The notes beneath the pieces are model-generated. The model was not told the origin of the DNA, made no database searches, and worked only from the letters and a program-made list of their open reading frames with translations. The translations under genes were made by a program, and so were the position numbers. Below are positions 42,687 to 51,780 of a DNA stretch of 64,000 nt, in pieces. Each line of letters starts with the position of its first letter. Position 1 is the stretch's first letter. The DNA comes from Pseudomonas protegens. GTDB taxonomy: Bacteria; Pseudomonadota; Gammaproteobacteria; Pseudomonadales; Pseudomonadaceae. The stretch spans positions 5,550,501-5,614,500 of the forward strand of contig NZ_CP031396.1 in the NCBI RefSeq assembly GCF_003363755.1. The letters are read 5' to 3'.

Positions 42687-45407
42687 TCACACAGGGATGG
42701 CGGCGACAGGTTGCACCGGAGCCGCCAGCAGGCGCTTGATCTCCGGCACGCAGGAGCCACATTGGCTACCGCAACCCAGTTGTTGTTTCAGTTGGTCGAG
42801 ATTCAGGCCTTCAGCGATACCGGCACAGACCGCCCGGTAGCTGACGTTCTTGCAGTTACACAGGGTCCGCTCCCGTTCCCCGCCCAGGCCGCTGGCCCCC
42901 GGCGGACTGCTCATCGGTGCCAGCAACCAGCGTCGTAGTTGCTCATCGGCGCGCCCCTCGAGCCACAGTTCCTGCAGCCAGTGCTGGGCCAGGGTTTCGC
43001 CGGCCAGGCGAATCGCGGTGATCCGCCCTTGTTCGATGCGCACCCGCTTGCCGATGGCCCGACGCGGATCGTCATAGGCCAGCACCGGCCCAGTTTCGAG
43101 CCCCAAGTGCTGATCGATGAGCTTGAGCAATGCCGGCGGCGGTGCTTCCTGGTGAGCGGCCCGAATCACCAGGGCCGGACGTTCGCGACCGGTCAGGCTC
43201 AGGCTGACATAGGCAAAGGCTTCGCACAGGGGGCGCAGAGCCCTGAAGTGCGCCTGCACGTCGCCTTCGATCAGGGCAAACAATTGCCATGGCAGTTGCA
43301 CCGGCTCCAGGCGCACGCCGCTGTGTTTGAGTTCCGGCTGTTTGGACAGAGGGTCAAAGGCCGGCTGAGTGACGACGTTGATCCCGCCCTTGAGGAAGCG
43401 ATCCCCCCAGTGCATCGGCACAAAGGCCTGGCCGGGACGCACGCTGTCATCGCTGCTGACGGCGACGATCACACTGCCACGGCGGCTTTTCAGGTTGACC
43501 AGATCTCCCTCCCGTAGCCGCTGGCGCCGCAGTTCATCCGGATGCAGGCTCAGCAGTGCTTCGCTGACATGGCCGAACAGCTGCGCCGCGGTGCCGGTGC
43601 GGCTCATGCCGTGCCATTGGTCCCGCAGCCGACCGGTGATCAGGGTCAGGGGAAAGCGGGCATCGCGCTGTTCCTTGGCGGGCAGGTAAGGGTCGCAGAC
43701 AAAGTGCGCACGGCCAGTGGCGGTGGGAAAACGCCCATCCCCATACAAGCGCGGCGTGCCCTGTGTCGCGCCGCTGGGGAAGGGCCACTGCTGTGGGCCG
43801 AGACGGTCGATCAACTGGTGACTGAGGCCGGACAGGTCCAGATCGCGGTCCTGGGTCAGGCCTTTGTACTCATCGAACAGCTGGGCTGGGGAGTCGAAGT
43901 CGAACAGGCTCGGCAGCCCGGGCCGCAGGCGTCGCTCCAGACGTTGGGCGAAATCCACGGTAATGGCCCAATCAGGCCGTGCCTCACCGGGTGCGATTAC
44001 CGCCTGACGCACATGAGAAACCCGCCGTTCCGAGTTGGTCACCGTGCCTTCCTTCTCGCCCCAACTGGCGGCAGGTAGCAGCAGGTCGGCAAAGGCCGCG
44101 GTTTCCGTGGTGGCGAAGGCTTCTTGCAGGACCACGAACGGGCAGTGCTGCAGGGCCGCACGCACCGCGTTCTGGTCCGGCAGCGACTGCGCCGGGTTGG
44201 TACAGGCGATCCACAAGGCCTTGATGCGACCGCTTTGCAGCTGTTCAAACAACTCGATAGCGGTCAGTCCGGGGCTGGCTGGCACCTGTTCCACCCCCCA
44301 ATAAGCGGCGACCTCAGCGCGATGTTGGGGATCGGCAGCTTCCCGGTGCCCGGGGAGCAGGTTGCTCAGACTGCCGGTTTCGCGCCCGCCCATGGCATTG
44401 GGCTGACCGGTGAGGGAGAAGGGCCCCGCACCCTTTCGGCCGATTTGCCCGGTGGCCAGGTGCAGATTGATCAGCGCACTGTTTTTTGCGCTGCCGGCGC
44501 TGGACTGATTCAAGCCCATGCACCACAACGACAGGAAACTGGGCGCCGTCCCTATCCATTGGGCGCACAGCTGCAGTTGCTCAAGGCTGATACCACAGAG
44601 TTGCGCCACCATCGCCGGGGGGTAGTCGCGGACCAGCACCTTCAGCTCGGCCAGGCCCTCGGTGTGTTCGCGGATGAAGTCACGATTGACCCAGTCCTCC
44701 CACAGCAACAGGTGGAGAATCCCGTGGAACAGTGCGACATCGGTGCCGGGGAGGATCGCCAGATGCAGGTCGGCCAGATCGCAGGTGTCAGTACGACGCG
44801 GGTCGATGACGATGACTTTCATGTCCGGACGCTGGCTTTTCGCGTGTTCCAGGCGCCGAAACAGCACGGGATGGGCGTAGGCCATGTTACTGCCGACGAT
44901 CACCACGCAATCGCTGTGCTCCAGGTCCTCATAACTGCAAGGCGGCGCATCGGCCCCCAGGCTGCGCTTGTAGCCCACCACCGCCGAGGACATGCACAGC
45001 CGGGAATTGCTGTCGATATTGTTGGTGCCCACCAGGGCCCGGGCCAGCTTGTTGAAGGCGTAGTAGTCCTCGGTCAGCAGTTGCCCGGAGACATAGAACG
45101 CCACGCTGTCCGGGCCATGCTCGGCGATGGTCTGGGCGAACACCCCGGCGGCATGCTCCAGGGCGCTGTCCCAGTCGCAGCGGCTGCGAGCCAGGTCCTT
45201 GCCCAGGCGCAGTTCCGGGTACAGGGCGCGGGCGTTGCGGTCGCCGGTCAAATGCAGGCTGGCGCCCTTGCTGCACAGCTTGCCGAAGTTGGCCGGGTGC
45301 GCCGGATCGCCGCTGACCCCGAGGATCTGCCGGCCGTCATGCTCGATCAGCACACCGCAGCCGACCCCGCAGTAGCAACAGGTCGAGGCCGTGCTCTGCG
45401 GCGTCAT
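42687..45407 (-). CDS. assimilatory nitrate reductase, catalytic subunit
   Basis: A 906-residue molybdopterin (bis-MGD) nitrate reductase of the NasC/NasA type in the cytoplasm. N-terminal CCYCGVGCGV and a later Cys in LCSKG bind a [4Fe-4S] cluster. The C-terminal about 60 residues are a BFD-like [2Fe-2S] domain (CNCKNVSYRA and CGSQCGSC), fused here so that no separate electron-transfer subunit is visible in the operon. The ATG at 45407 overlaps the nirD stop (TGATG); the frame extends upstream through nirD and that part is rejected. Its electron donor could be a flavoprotein encoded elsewhere. Confidence 0.95.
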   Translation of the reverse strand: MTPQSTASTCCYCGVGCGVLIEHDGRQILGVSGDPAHPANFGKLCSKGASLHLTGDRNARALYPELRLGKDLARSRCDWDSALEHAAGVFAQTIAEHGPDSVAFYVSGQLLTEDYYAFNKLARALVGTNNIDSNSRLCMSSAVVGYKRSLGADAPPCSYEDLEHSDCVVIVGSNMAYAHPVLFRRLEHAKSQRPDMKVIVIDPRRTDTCDLADLHLAILPGTDVALFHGILHLLLWEDWVNRDFIREHTEGLAELKVLVRDYPPAMVAQLCGISLEQLQLCAQWIGTAPSFLSLWCMGLNQSSAGSAKNSALINLHLATGQIGRKGAGPFSLTGQPNAMGGRETGSLSNLLPGHREAADPQHRAEVAAYWGVEQVPASPGLTAIELFEQLQSGRIKALWIACTNPAQSLPDQNAVRAALQHCPFVVLQEAFATTETAAFADLLLPAASWGEKEGTVTNSERRVSHVRQAVIAPGEARPDWAITVDFAQRLERRLRPGLPSLFDFDSPAQLFDEYKGLTQDRDLDLSGLSHQLIDRLGPQQWPFPSGATQGTPRLYGDGRFPTATGRAHFVCDPYLPAKEQRDARFPLTLITGRLRDQWHGMSRTGTAAQLFGHVSEALLSLHPDELRRQRLREGDLVNLKSRRGSVIVAVSSDDSVRPGQAFVPMHWGDRFLKGGINVVTQPAFDPLSKQPELKHSGVRLEPVQLPWQLFALIEGDVQAHFRALRPLCEAFAYVSLSLTGRERPALVIRAAHQEAPPPALLKLIDQHLGLETGPVLAYDDPRRAIGKRVRIEQGRITAIRLAGETLAQHWLQELWLEGRADEQLRRWLLAPMSSPPGASGLGGERERTLCNCKNVSYRAVCAGIAEGLNLDQLKQQLGCGSQCGSCVPEIKRLLAAPVQPVAAIPV

Positions 45408-45724
45408 CAGCCGGCATCCCGCAGGGCCAACTGCACCCGGCCACTTGCCACCCGCGCCGGATGGTGATGGGCGCAGCCGGTGTCCGGGGCCTGGGCTTCG
45501 CCGGATTCCAGGTCGATCTGCCAGTTGTGCAGCGGGCAGGCCACGCGCTTGCCGTAGATCAATCCCTGGGACAGGGGGCCGCCCTTGTGCGGACAACGAT
45601 CGTCGAGGGCAAAGACCTGATCGTCGCTGGTACGAAAAATCGCGATATCGCCCTTGGGGCCCTTGATGATGCGCGAGCCCAGGGCATTGATCTCTTCCAG
45701 GGCGCAGATATCCAGCCAGTTCAT
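45407..45724 (-). CDS. nirD: nitrite reductase (NADH) small subunit, Rieske-type
   Basis: A 105-residue NirD subunit of assimilatory nitrite reductase. Unlike E. coli NirD, which lacks the cluster ligands, this protein keeps a full Rieske [2Fe-2S] pattern: CPHKG (Cys-x-His) and CPLHNW (Cys-x2-His), so it may be a real electron carrier. Its start overlaps the nirB stop by 4 bases (ATGA) and its stop overlaps the nitrate reductase start. Confidence 0.92.
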   Translation of the reverse strand: MNWLDICALEEINALGSRIIKGPKGDIAIFRTSDDQVFALDDRCPHKGGPLSQGLIYGKRVACPLHNWQIDLESGEAQAPDTGCAHHHPARVASGRVQLALRDAG

Positions 45725-48174
45725 GCCGGCACCTCCAGTTGTTTCACGGGGATCGACTCGTACTCTTTTTTCAGCTGCGGCTCGGCCAGGCGCTGCTGCC
45801 ACGGGTCTTGCTCGAAGGACAGGGAGAACTGCAGGCGCTCGTTCAGCGCCTTGCGCCGTTGCGGGTCTTCCAGCAGGGCCTTTTTCACGTGCTCCAGGCC
45901 GACCCGTTGCAGGTAGTGCACCGTGCGTTCGAGGTAGAAGGCCTCTTCGCGGTACAGCTGGAGGAAGGCGCCGTTGTATTCGCGGACTTCTTCGGCAGTC
46001 TTGAGCTTGACGAAAAACTCTGCCACCTCGGTCTTGATCCCGCCGTTGCCGCCGATGTACATCTCCCAGCCCGAATCGACGCCGATGATGCCTACGTCCT
46101 TGATCCCCGCTTCCGAGCAGTTGCGCGGGCAACCGGAGACCGCCAGCTTGACCTTGTGCGGCGACCACATGTTGAACAGGTCGTGTTCCAGTTCGATTCC
46201 CAGCTGGGTGGAGTTCTGCGTGCCGAAACGGCAGAACTCGCTGCCGACACAGGTCTTCACGGTGCGGATGGATTTGCCATAGGCGTGGCCGGACGGCATG
46301 TCCAGGTCTTTCCAGACTCCGGGCAAGTCTTCCTTGCGGATGCCCAGCAGGTCGATGCGCTGGCCGCCGGTGACCTTGACCATGGGCACCTGGTACTTGT
46401 CGGCGACATCGGCGATGCGTCGCAGCTCGGACGGATTGGTCACGCCCCCCCACATCCGCGGCACCACCGAGTAGGTCCCATCCTTCTGGATATTGGCGTG
46501 GGCCCGCTCGTTGATCAGCCGCGATTGCGGATCGTCCTTGGCTTCTCCCGGCCAGGTGGAGATCAGGTAGTAGTTCAGCGCCGGGCGGCAAGTGGCGCAA
46601 CCGTTGGGGGTACGCCAGTTGAGGTAGCTCATGGTGCCGGCGACGGTCAGCAGATGCTGGTCGCGAATGGCCTGGCGGATCTGCCCGTGGTTCAGGTCGC
46701 TGCAGGCGCAGATGGCTTTTTCGCTTTTTGGTTTGACGTCCGCCGCGCCGCCCACGGTGTTGATCAGGATCTGCTCCACCAGTCCGGCACAGGAGCCGCA
46801 GGAACTGGCGGCCTTGGTGTGCTTCTTGACCTCGTCGACGCTGAACAGCCCCTGTTCCTGGATGGCCTTGACGATGGTGCCCTTGCACACGCCGTTGCAG
46901 CCGCAGACTTCGGCGCTGTCGGCCATGCTCATGGCCTTGTCCTGGCCCTGGTGGCCGACATCCCCGAGGGCCTGCTCGCCGAACATCAAGTGATCGCGGA
47001 TTTCGCCAATGCCGTGCTGTTCGCGGATCTGCCGGAAGTACCAGCCGCCGTCCGCCGTATCGCCGTACAGGCAGGCGCCCACCAGTATGTCGTCCTTGAT
47101 CACCAGCTTCTTGTACACCCCGCCAATGGGGTCGGAGAGGGTGATGGTCTCGGTGCCGTCGCCGCCCATGAAATCCCCGGCGGAAAACAGATCGATGCCC
47201 GTGACCTTCAACTTGGTCGAGGTCACTGAGCCTTGGTAGCGGGCAAAGCCCAGTTGGGCCAGGTGATTGGCGCAGACCTTGGCCTGTTCGAACAGCGGCG
47301 CCACCAGGCCGTAGGCGATACCGCGGTGACTGGCGCACTCACCAATGGCGTAGATACGCGGGTCGAAGGTTTGCAGGGTGTCGTTGACCAGAATCCCACG
47401 GTTGCAGTGCAGGCCGGCCCGTTCCGCCAGCTCGGTGTTGGGGCGGATGCCGGCGGCCATCACCACCAGGTCGGCGGGGATGATCTCGCCATTCTTGAAC
47501 TGCACCGAGCCGACCCGGCCATTGCCGGCATCGATCAGGGCCTGGGTCTGTTCGCACAGGCGAAACTTCAGGCCACGGCTTTCCAGGGCGCCTTGCAGCA
47601 ACTGGCCGCTGGTCTGGTCCAGCTGCCGTTCCAGCAGCCATTCGCCGATATGCACCACGGTCACGTCCATGCCCCGCAGCTTGAGGCCGTTGGCGGCTTC
47701 CAGGCCCAGCAGGCCGCCGCCGATCACCACCGCATGCGTGTGGGTCTTGGCCGTGTCGATCATCGCCTGGGTGTCGGCAATGTCGCGATAGCCGATCACC
47801 CCCTGCAGGTCCTTGCCGGGAATCGGCAGGATAAAGGGGGTGGAGCCGGTGGCGATCAGCAGGCGGTCGTACTCGGCTTCGCTGCCGTCCTCGGCGATCA
47901 CCCGGCGCTTGATCCGGTCGATTTCCACCACTTTGCGATTGAGCAGCAGCTTGATGTTGTGGTTCAGGTACCAGTCCAGGTCGTTGAGGACGATGTCCTC
48001 GAACGTCTGTTCACCGGCCAGCACCGGCGAGAGCAGGATGCGGTTGTAGTTGGTGTGGGGTTCGGCACCGAACACGGTGATGTCGTACAGCTCGTCGCTC
48101 AGTTTGAGCAACTCTTCCAGGGTGCGGACCCCGGCCATGCCGTTGCCGATCATTACCAGTTTGAGTCTTTTCAT
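45721..48174 (-). CDS. nirB: nitrite reductase (NADH) large subunit
   Basis: An 817-residue cytoplasmic siroheme enzyme that reduces nitrite to ammonium with NADH. It has an FAD/NAD pyridine-nucleotide-disulphide-type domain (VMIGNGMAG, near residue 7), two BFD-type cysteine regions (CGCNGVCKG and CGSC near 420-475; CACSDLNHG and CATC near 490-540), and the siroheme/[4Fe-4S] ligands CVGSEFCRFG and SGCPRNCSEAG near residues 640-690. It heads the nirB-nirD-nitrate reductase-cobA operon and is preceded by the NasT-type leader RNA (48235-48319) and a sigma-54 promoter. Confidence 0.96.
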   Translation of the reverse strand: MKRLKLVMIGNGMAGVRTLEELLKLSDELYDITVFGAEPHTNYNRILLSPVLAGEQTFEDIVLNDLDWYLNHNIKLLLNRKVVEIDRIKRRVIAEDGSEAEYDRLLIATGSTPFILPIPGKDLQGVIGYRDIADTQAMIDTAKTHTHAVVIGGGLLGLEAANGLKLRGMDVTVVHIGEWLLERQLDQTSGQLLQGALESRGLKFRLCEQTQALIDAGNGRVGSVQFKNGEIIPADLVVMAAGIRPNTELAERAGLHCNRGILVNDTLQTFDPRIYAIGECASHRGIAYGLVAPLFEQAKVCANHLAQLGFARYQGSVTSTKLKVTGIDLFSAGDFMGGDGTETITLSDPIGGVYKKLVIKDDILVGACLYGDTADGGWYFRQIREQHGIGEIRDHLMFGEQALGDVGHQGQDKAMSMADSAEVCGCNGVCKGTIVKAIQEQGLFSVDEVKKHTKAASSCGSCAGLVEQILINTVGGAADVKPKSEKAICACSDLNHGQIRQAIRDQHLLTVAGTMSYLNWRTPNGCATCRPALNYYLISTWPGEAKDDPQSRLINERAHANIQKDGTYSVVPRMWGGVTNPSELRRIADVADKYQVPMVKVTGGQRIDLLGIRKEDLPGVWKDLDMPSGHAYGKSIRTVKTCVGSEFCRFGTQNSTQLGIELEHDLFNMWSPHKVKLAVSGCPRNCSEAGIKDVGIIGVDSGWEMYIGGNGGIKTEVAEFFVKLKTAEEVREYNGAFLQLYREEAFYLERTVHYLQRVGLEHVKKALLEDPQRRKALNERLQFSLSFEQDPWQQRLAEPQLKKEYESIPVKQLEVPA

Positions 48175-48234
48175 GGGCTTCTCCGGAGCTCAGGCAGGTT
48201 CAGTGCGGCCTGGCTCGAAAAACTGCGCGCAAAC

Positions 48235-48319
48235 AAAAAAGGCGTCCCGTCAGTGGCCTGACGAGGACGCCTTTGTCCGATCCCGTTCTCTCGGGAAGCC
48301 TGCCTTCGTCGTTGAAGGC
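48235..48319 (-). promoter_or_regulatory. NasT (ANTAR) antitermination leader upstream of nirB
   Basis: Reading on the minus strand, hairpins have six-base loops with A1 and G4. 48319-48302 is GCCTTC-AACGAC-GAAGGC. 48296-48281 is TCCCG-AGAGAA-CGGGA. 48278-48265 is GGAC-AAAGGC-GTCC. The last one overlaps the 5' arm of an intrinsic terminator (48271-48241, GGCGTCC/GGACGCC plus CGTCAG/CTGACG) that ends in six T (48240-48235). This is the pattern bound by ANTAR proteins to relieve termination. It lies 61 bases before the nirB start. Confidence 0.85.
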
Positions 48320-48346
48320 CGGGCTTTATGTCTGTTGTCCGCTCTC

Positions 48347-48364
48347 ATGCAGCGCTTGTGCCAA
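48347..48364 (-). promoter_or_regulatory. sigma-54 promoter of the nirB operon
   Basis: On the minus strand TTGGCAC-AAGCGC-TGCAT carries GG and GC exactly 10 bases apart (-24/-12 elements). The transcript would start near 48336, just ahead of the first leader hairpin. NtrC is the expected activator. Confidence 0.8.
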
Positions 48365-48695
48365 GTTGCCGAGGGCGCGGTTTTATGGGGCTCCGGTGAA
48401 AATTCTGCCCTGGCCGAGTTCGGCTGTTGCACCGAATCGAGGCGTCACGCCCTCTTTCGGCTCTTTGCGGCGGCTGCTGGGGGCGATGAATGGCCTGGGG
48501 GGATCGCCAAGCAAGGTCCTGCGGAGCGTTTCGCAGCCTCGCTATGGCTCGACAGCGGCTACACCTGTTGCCAATGCCGAAGGGGGTTGTAGCCGCTGCC
48601 GCAGGCTGCGAACGGCTCCGCAGGAGGCGTAGGTGGCGCTGAAGTGGCTGGAGGTTATCGGGAGATTGAACGGCTGTGCTCGCCACCTGTTGGCT
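48365..48695. other. upstream regulatory region with REP arm
   Basis: No gene. It holds a REP-like arm at 48587-48616 (GTTGTAGCCGCTGCCGCAGG) and otherwise should contain NtrC enhancer sites for the nirB promoter; only a half-site TTGCACCGAAT near 48426 is seen. Confidence 0.4.
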
Positions 48696-50366
48696 TCAGC
48701 GATGCAGCAGTGCCAGCAGCAATATCAGGTTGACTAGCAGGGCGAGCAGGGCCAGGCCGCGCCAGACCTTCAGCGGCTCCCGTTCCAGCAGGGGGCGCGG
48801 CCGCAGGCTCAGGCTGCGGCGTTCACCCTGTTCCAGCACCAACAGCCATTCTTCGGCGGTTTCATAGCGCTGGGCCGGGTCGGCACAGACCCCGCGTTCC
48901 AGGCTTTGCTCCAGCCATTGCGGCAGATCCGGGCGGTAGCGGCTGGGGGGAACAGCAGCGGTGAAGCGCGGGCGCTGGAAGGCTTCGATCTCGCCATGGG
49001 GGTAGTGCCCGGTCAGCAGGTAATACAGGCTGACACCCACCGCATAGAGATCCTGTTGCGGGCTGGGAGGTTCGCCGGCGAAGGCTTCCGGGGCGATATA
49101 GCTCGGGGTGCCGGGCAGCAGGTGCGCCAGGTCCGCCGACAAGCCCGGGCAGTAGGCCAGGCCGAAATCCAGAATCCGCAGTTCGCCATCGTCTCCCAGC
49201 AGCAGGTTGTCCGGCTTGATGTCGCGGTGCAGAATCTGCCGGCGGTGCAGCAGGCCAATGGCCCGCAGCAGGCGCTCGGCCAGGGACTGCCACTGGTCCA
49301 GGGGCAGGGGGCCGTTGTAGCGAAACAGCTGTTGCAGGGTGCGACCGGGGTATTCGCGCATCAGGTAATACAGGTGCTGGCGCGCAGTGCCACCGTGCAC
49401 CTGGGGGAAATACCGCCCGGCAACGCGGCGCAGCAGCCATTCCTCGGACAGCAGCCCCTGGCAGGCCGCCAGGTCGTTGTGCAGGGCTGCCGGCAGGGTT
49501 TTCAGCAGCCAGGCCTGGTGCTGTTCATCACGCACGCGGTATAGCAGCGATTGCTGGCTCTGGCTGACCAGGTTCTCCACCTGCCAGCCTTCGAAGCGTT
49601 GCCCGGGTTTCAGCAACGGCGGCAGGGGCCATTGTTGCAAGTGCAGCAGGGCATCGCCGAGGCTGCTTTCGCCAAGCGCGTCGACCCGCACCAGCAGCGC
49701 GCTGGCATTGTCCTGACTACCGGCCAGGTGCGCTGCTTTGACCAGGGTCTGTGTCGCGCTGTCCAGGTCGGGCTGGTCCCGCAGAATGGCGGCGATGGCG
49801 CTGTCGCCCAGGGTGGCCCAGACCCCGTCGCTGAGCATCAGGAAGCTTTCGCCCTGGCGCAGTTCGCCATCGAGGAAGTCCAGTACCAGATGCTGGTCCA
49901 GGCCCAGGGCGCGCTTGAGCACATGCTGCATGCCCGGCTGGTCCCAGACATGGTCCTCGCTGATGCGTTGCAACTGCTGTTGGTGCCAACGGTAGACCCG
50001 GCAGTCGCCGACATGGGCCAGGGTAAAGCGCCGGCCCCGCAGTACCAGGGCGCTGAGGGTGGTGAGCAGGGGCTGGCCGCCGCCGTTGGCCTGGAGCCAG
50101 CGGTTCTGGGCGCTCAGCAGGCGTTCCAGGGCCTGGGCCACGGCCCAGGTTTCCGGGGTGGCGTAGTAATCCAGGGCCAGGGCCTGCAGGCTCGAACGCG
50201 CTGCCAGGCCGCCGTCGGCACACTGACTGACGCCATCGGCGATGGCGAACAGCAGGCCCTTGCTCGCCGCCAGATCCGGCGCCGGGGTGACCCGGCGCAA
50301 GGCGTCCTGATTTTCCGCCCGCGGTCCGGTGGCGCTGGCCTCGGCATGGCTCAGTTGCAGGCCCAT
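48696..50366 (-). CDS. PP2C phosphatase / Ser-Thr kinase fusion with membrane anchor
   Basis: A 556-residue bifunctional protein. N-terminal PP2C domain (residues 1-235) has RAENQD, FAIADGVSQ, HVGDCRVYR, LMLSDGVW and DNASALLV. The C-terminal kinase domain (about 260-510) has HRDIKPDNLLL, ILDFGLAY and APEAFAGE; the nucleotide loop is weak (VSQSQQSLLYRV) but the ATP-binding Lys (WLLKTLP) is present. A single terminal transmembrane helix anchors it. It begins 7 bases after the nitrate transporter stop. A similar gene lies at this position in P. aeruginosa. Its role in nitrate assimilation is unproven. Confidence 0.9.
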   Translation of the reverse strand: MGLQLSHAEASATGPRAENQDALRRVTPAPDLAASKGLLFAIADGVSQCADGGLAARSSLQALALDYYATPETWAVAQALERLLSAQNRWLQANGGGQPLLTTLSALVLRGRRFTLAHVGDCRVYRWHQQQLQRISEDHVWDQPGMQHVLKRALGLDQHLVLDFLDGELRQGESFLMLSDGVWATLGDSAIAAILRDQPDLDSATQTLVKAAHLAGSQDNASALLVRVDALGESSLGDALLHLQQWPLPPLLKPGQRFEGWQVENLVSQSQQSLLYRVRDEQHQAWLLKTLPAALHNDLAACQGLLSEEWLLRRVAGRYFPQVHGGTARQHLYYLMREYPGRTLQQLFRYNGPLPLDQWQSLAERLLRAIGLLHRRQILHRDIKPDNLLLGDDGELRILDFGLAYCPGLSADLAHLLPGTPSYIAPEAFAGEPPSPQQDLYAVGVSLYYLLTGHYPHGEIEAFQRPRFTAAVPPSRYRPDLPQWLEQSLERGVCADPAQRYETAEEWLLVLEQGERRSLSLRPRPLLEREPLKVWRGLALLALLVNLILLLALLHR

Positions 50367-50373
50367 GGCGCGC

Positions 50374-51585
50374 TCAGACCCGTGCCGCAGTCACGGCGGC
50401 GGAGCCCCAGGTGGTTCTCCAGCGGCGCTTGACCCCGTGCAGGCCGAACCAGGCCAGGACCCCGAGACTGGCGAACAGCCACAGTGCCAGTTGATAGCTG
50501 CCGGTGCTCTGCTTGATCGCGCCCATGCCTGCCGCCAGGGCGAAACCGCCGATGCCGCCGGCCATGCCGATCAGCCCGGTCATGACCCCGATTTCCCGAC
50601 GAAAGCGTTGCGGTACCAGCTGGAACACCGCGCCATTGCCGGCGCCGAGGCCCAGCATGGTGCAGACGAACAGGGCCAGGGCAGCGTAGGAACTGGGCAG
50701 GTTGAATCCCACGGCGGCGATGCAGACCACCGCCACGCTGTACATCGCCAGCAAAGTGCGGATACCGCCGAAACGGTCCGCCAGGGCGCCGCCCAGAGGG
50801 CGCATCAGGCTGCCGCCGAAGACACAGGCGGCGGTGTAGTAGCCGGCAGTCACCGGGCTCAGGCCGTACTGGTCGTTGAAATAGCCGGGCAGGGCGCTGG
50901 CCAGGCCGATGAAACCGCCAAAGGTCACGCTGTAGAAGAACATGAACCACCAGCTGTCGCGGTCCCCCAGGGCCTTGAAGTAGTCGCCCATGGATTTGGC
51001 CCGTGGCCGCTCGGGGGCGTTCTTCGCCAGCCAGGCGAACAGCACCAGTGTCAGGAGCAGCGGGATCAGGGCGAAGCCGAAGACATTGCTCCAGCCGAAA
51101 GCCGCTGCCAGCACCGGAGCAAGCAGCGCGGCGAACACCGTGCCGGAGTTGCCGGCACCGGCGATGCCCATGGCCTTGCCCTGGTGTTGCGGCGGATACC
51201 ATTGGGAGGCCAGGGGCAGGGCCACAGCGAAGGAGGCGCCGGCCATGCCGAGGAATACCCCCAGTAGCAAGGCTTGCTCATAGCTGTGGATGCCCAGCTT
51301 CCAGGCGCCGAACAGCGCGCCGATGACAATCACCTGGCCGATCAGGCCGGCGGTCTTGGGCGACAGGCGATCGGCCAGCAGGCCCATGATGAAGCGCAGC
51401 ACTGCGCCGGCGAGGATCGGTGTGGCCACCATCAGCCCGCGTTGCTGGGGGCTCAGGTGCAGGTCGGCAGCAATCTGCACCGCCAGGGGGCCCAGCAGGT
51501 ACCAGACCATGAAGCTCAGGTCGAAATACAGAAAGGCTGCGAACAGGGTCGGGGTGTGGCCGGATTTCCAGAAGCTTGAATTCAT
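50374..51585 (-). CDS. nasA: MFS nitrate/nitrite transporter
   Basis: A 403-residue NarK/NasA-type major facilitator with twelve hydrophobic segments. Two NNP-family signatures are visible as AGAGNSGTVFAALLAP (near residue 120) and the later GLGAGNGAVFQLVPQ (near 325). ATG 51585 with GAGGTG upstream gives MNSSFWKSGHTPTLF; the open frame extends 79 residues upstream but runs through the leader terminator and is not translated. The gene has its own sigma-54 promoter and NasT leader and is followed by the kinase/phosphatase gene. Confidence 0.93.
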   Translation of the reverse strand: MNSSFWKSGHTPTLFAAFLYFDLSFMVWYLLGPLAVQIAADLHLSPQQRGLMVATPILAGAVLRFIMGLLADRLSPKTAGLIGQVIVIGALFGAWKLGIHSYEQALLLGVFLGMAGASFAVALPLASQWYPPQHQGKAMGIAGAGNSGTVFAALLAPVLAAAFGWSNVFGFALIPLLLTLVLFAWLAKNAPERPRAKSMGDYFKALGDRDSWWFMFFYSVTFGGFIGLASALPGYFNDQYGLSPVTAGYYTAACVFGGSLMRPLGGALADRFGGIRTLLAMYSVAVVCIAAVGFNLPSSYAALALFVCTMLGLGAGNGAVFQLVPQRFRREIGVMTGLIGMAGGIGGFALAAGMGAIKQSTGSYQLALWLFASLGVLAWFGLHGVKRRWRTTWGSAAVTAARV

Positions 51586-51685
51586 CGCGCACCTCAGCTG
51601 ATAAGAGTCGTTGGAGTCGTCATGAGCTTGCAGGTGGAGCGCCGCCACGGCCGCGCCACCGACCCCGGTCAGTGGGGCCAAAACG

Positions 51686-51768
51686 AAAAAACGTCGGCAC
51701 CCGGCTCGTTGTGGCGAGCAGGGTGCGCGACGTCTTTGTCGTAGGTGGGGCAACCGCCGTTGGTTACC
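51686..51768 (-). promoter_or_regulatory. NasT (ANTAR) antitermination leader upstream of nasA
   Basis: On the minus strand, hairpin 1 (51768-51749) is GGTAACC-AACGGC-GGTTGCC and hairpin 2 (51741-51728) is CGAC-AAAGAC-GTCG; both loops have A1 and G4. Hairpin 2 shares bases with the 5' arm of the terminator (51733-51691: ACGTCG plus GCACCC stem with inner CGAGC/GCTCG) that ends in six T at 51691-51686. Pairing is mutually exclusive. Confidence 0.87.
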
Positions 51769-51780
51769 GTTGCGGATTTG

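Noticed and set aside
42687..45596. N-terminal extension of the nitrate reductase frame to 45596
   Set aside because: The extra 63 residues cover the nirD coding sequence. The ATG at 45407 overlaps the nirD stop and gives the family N-terminus.
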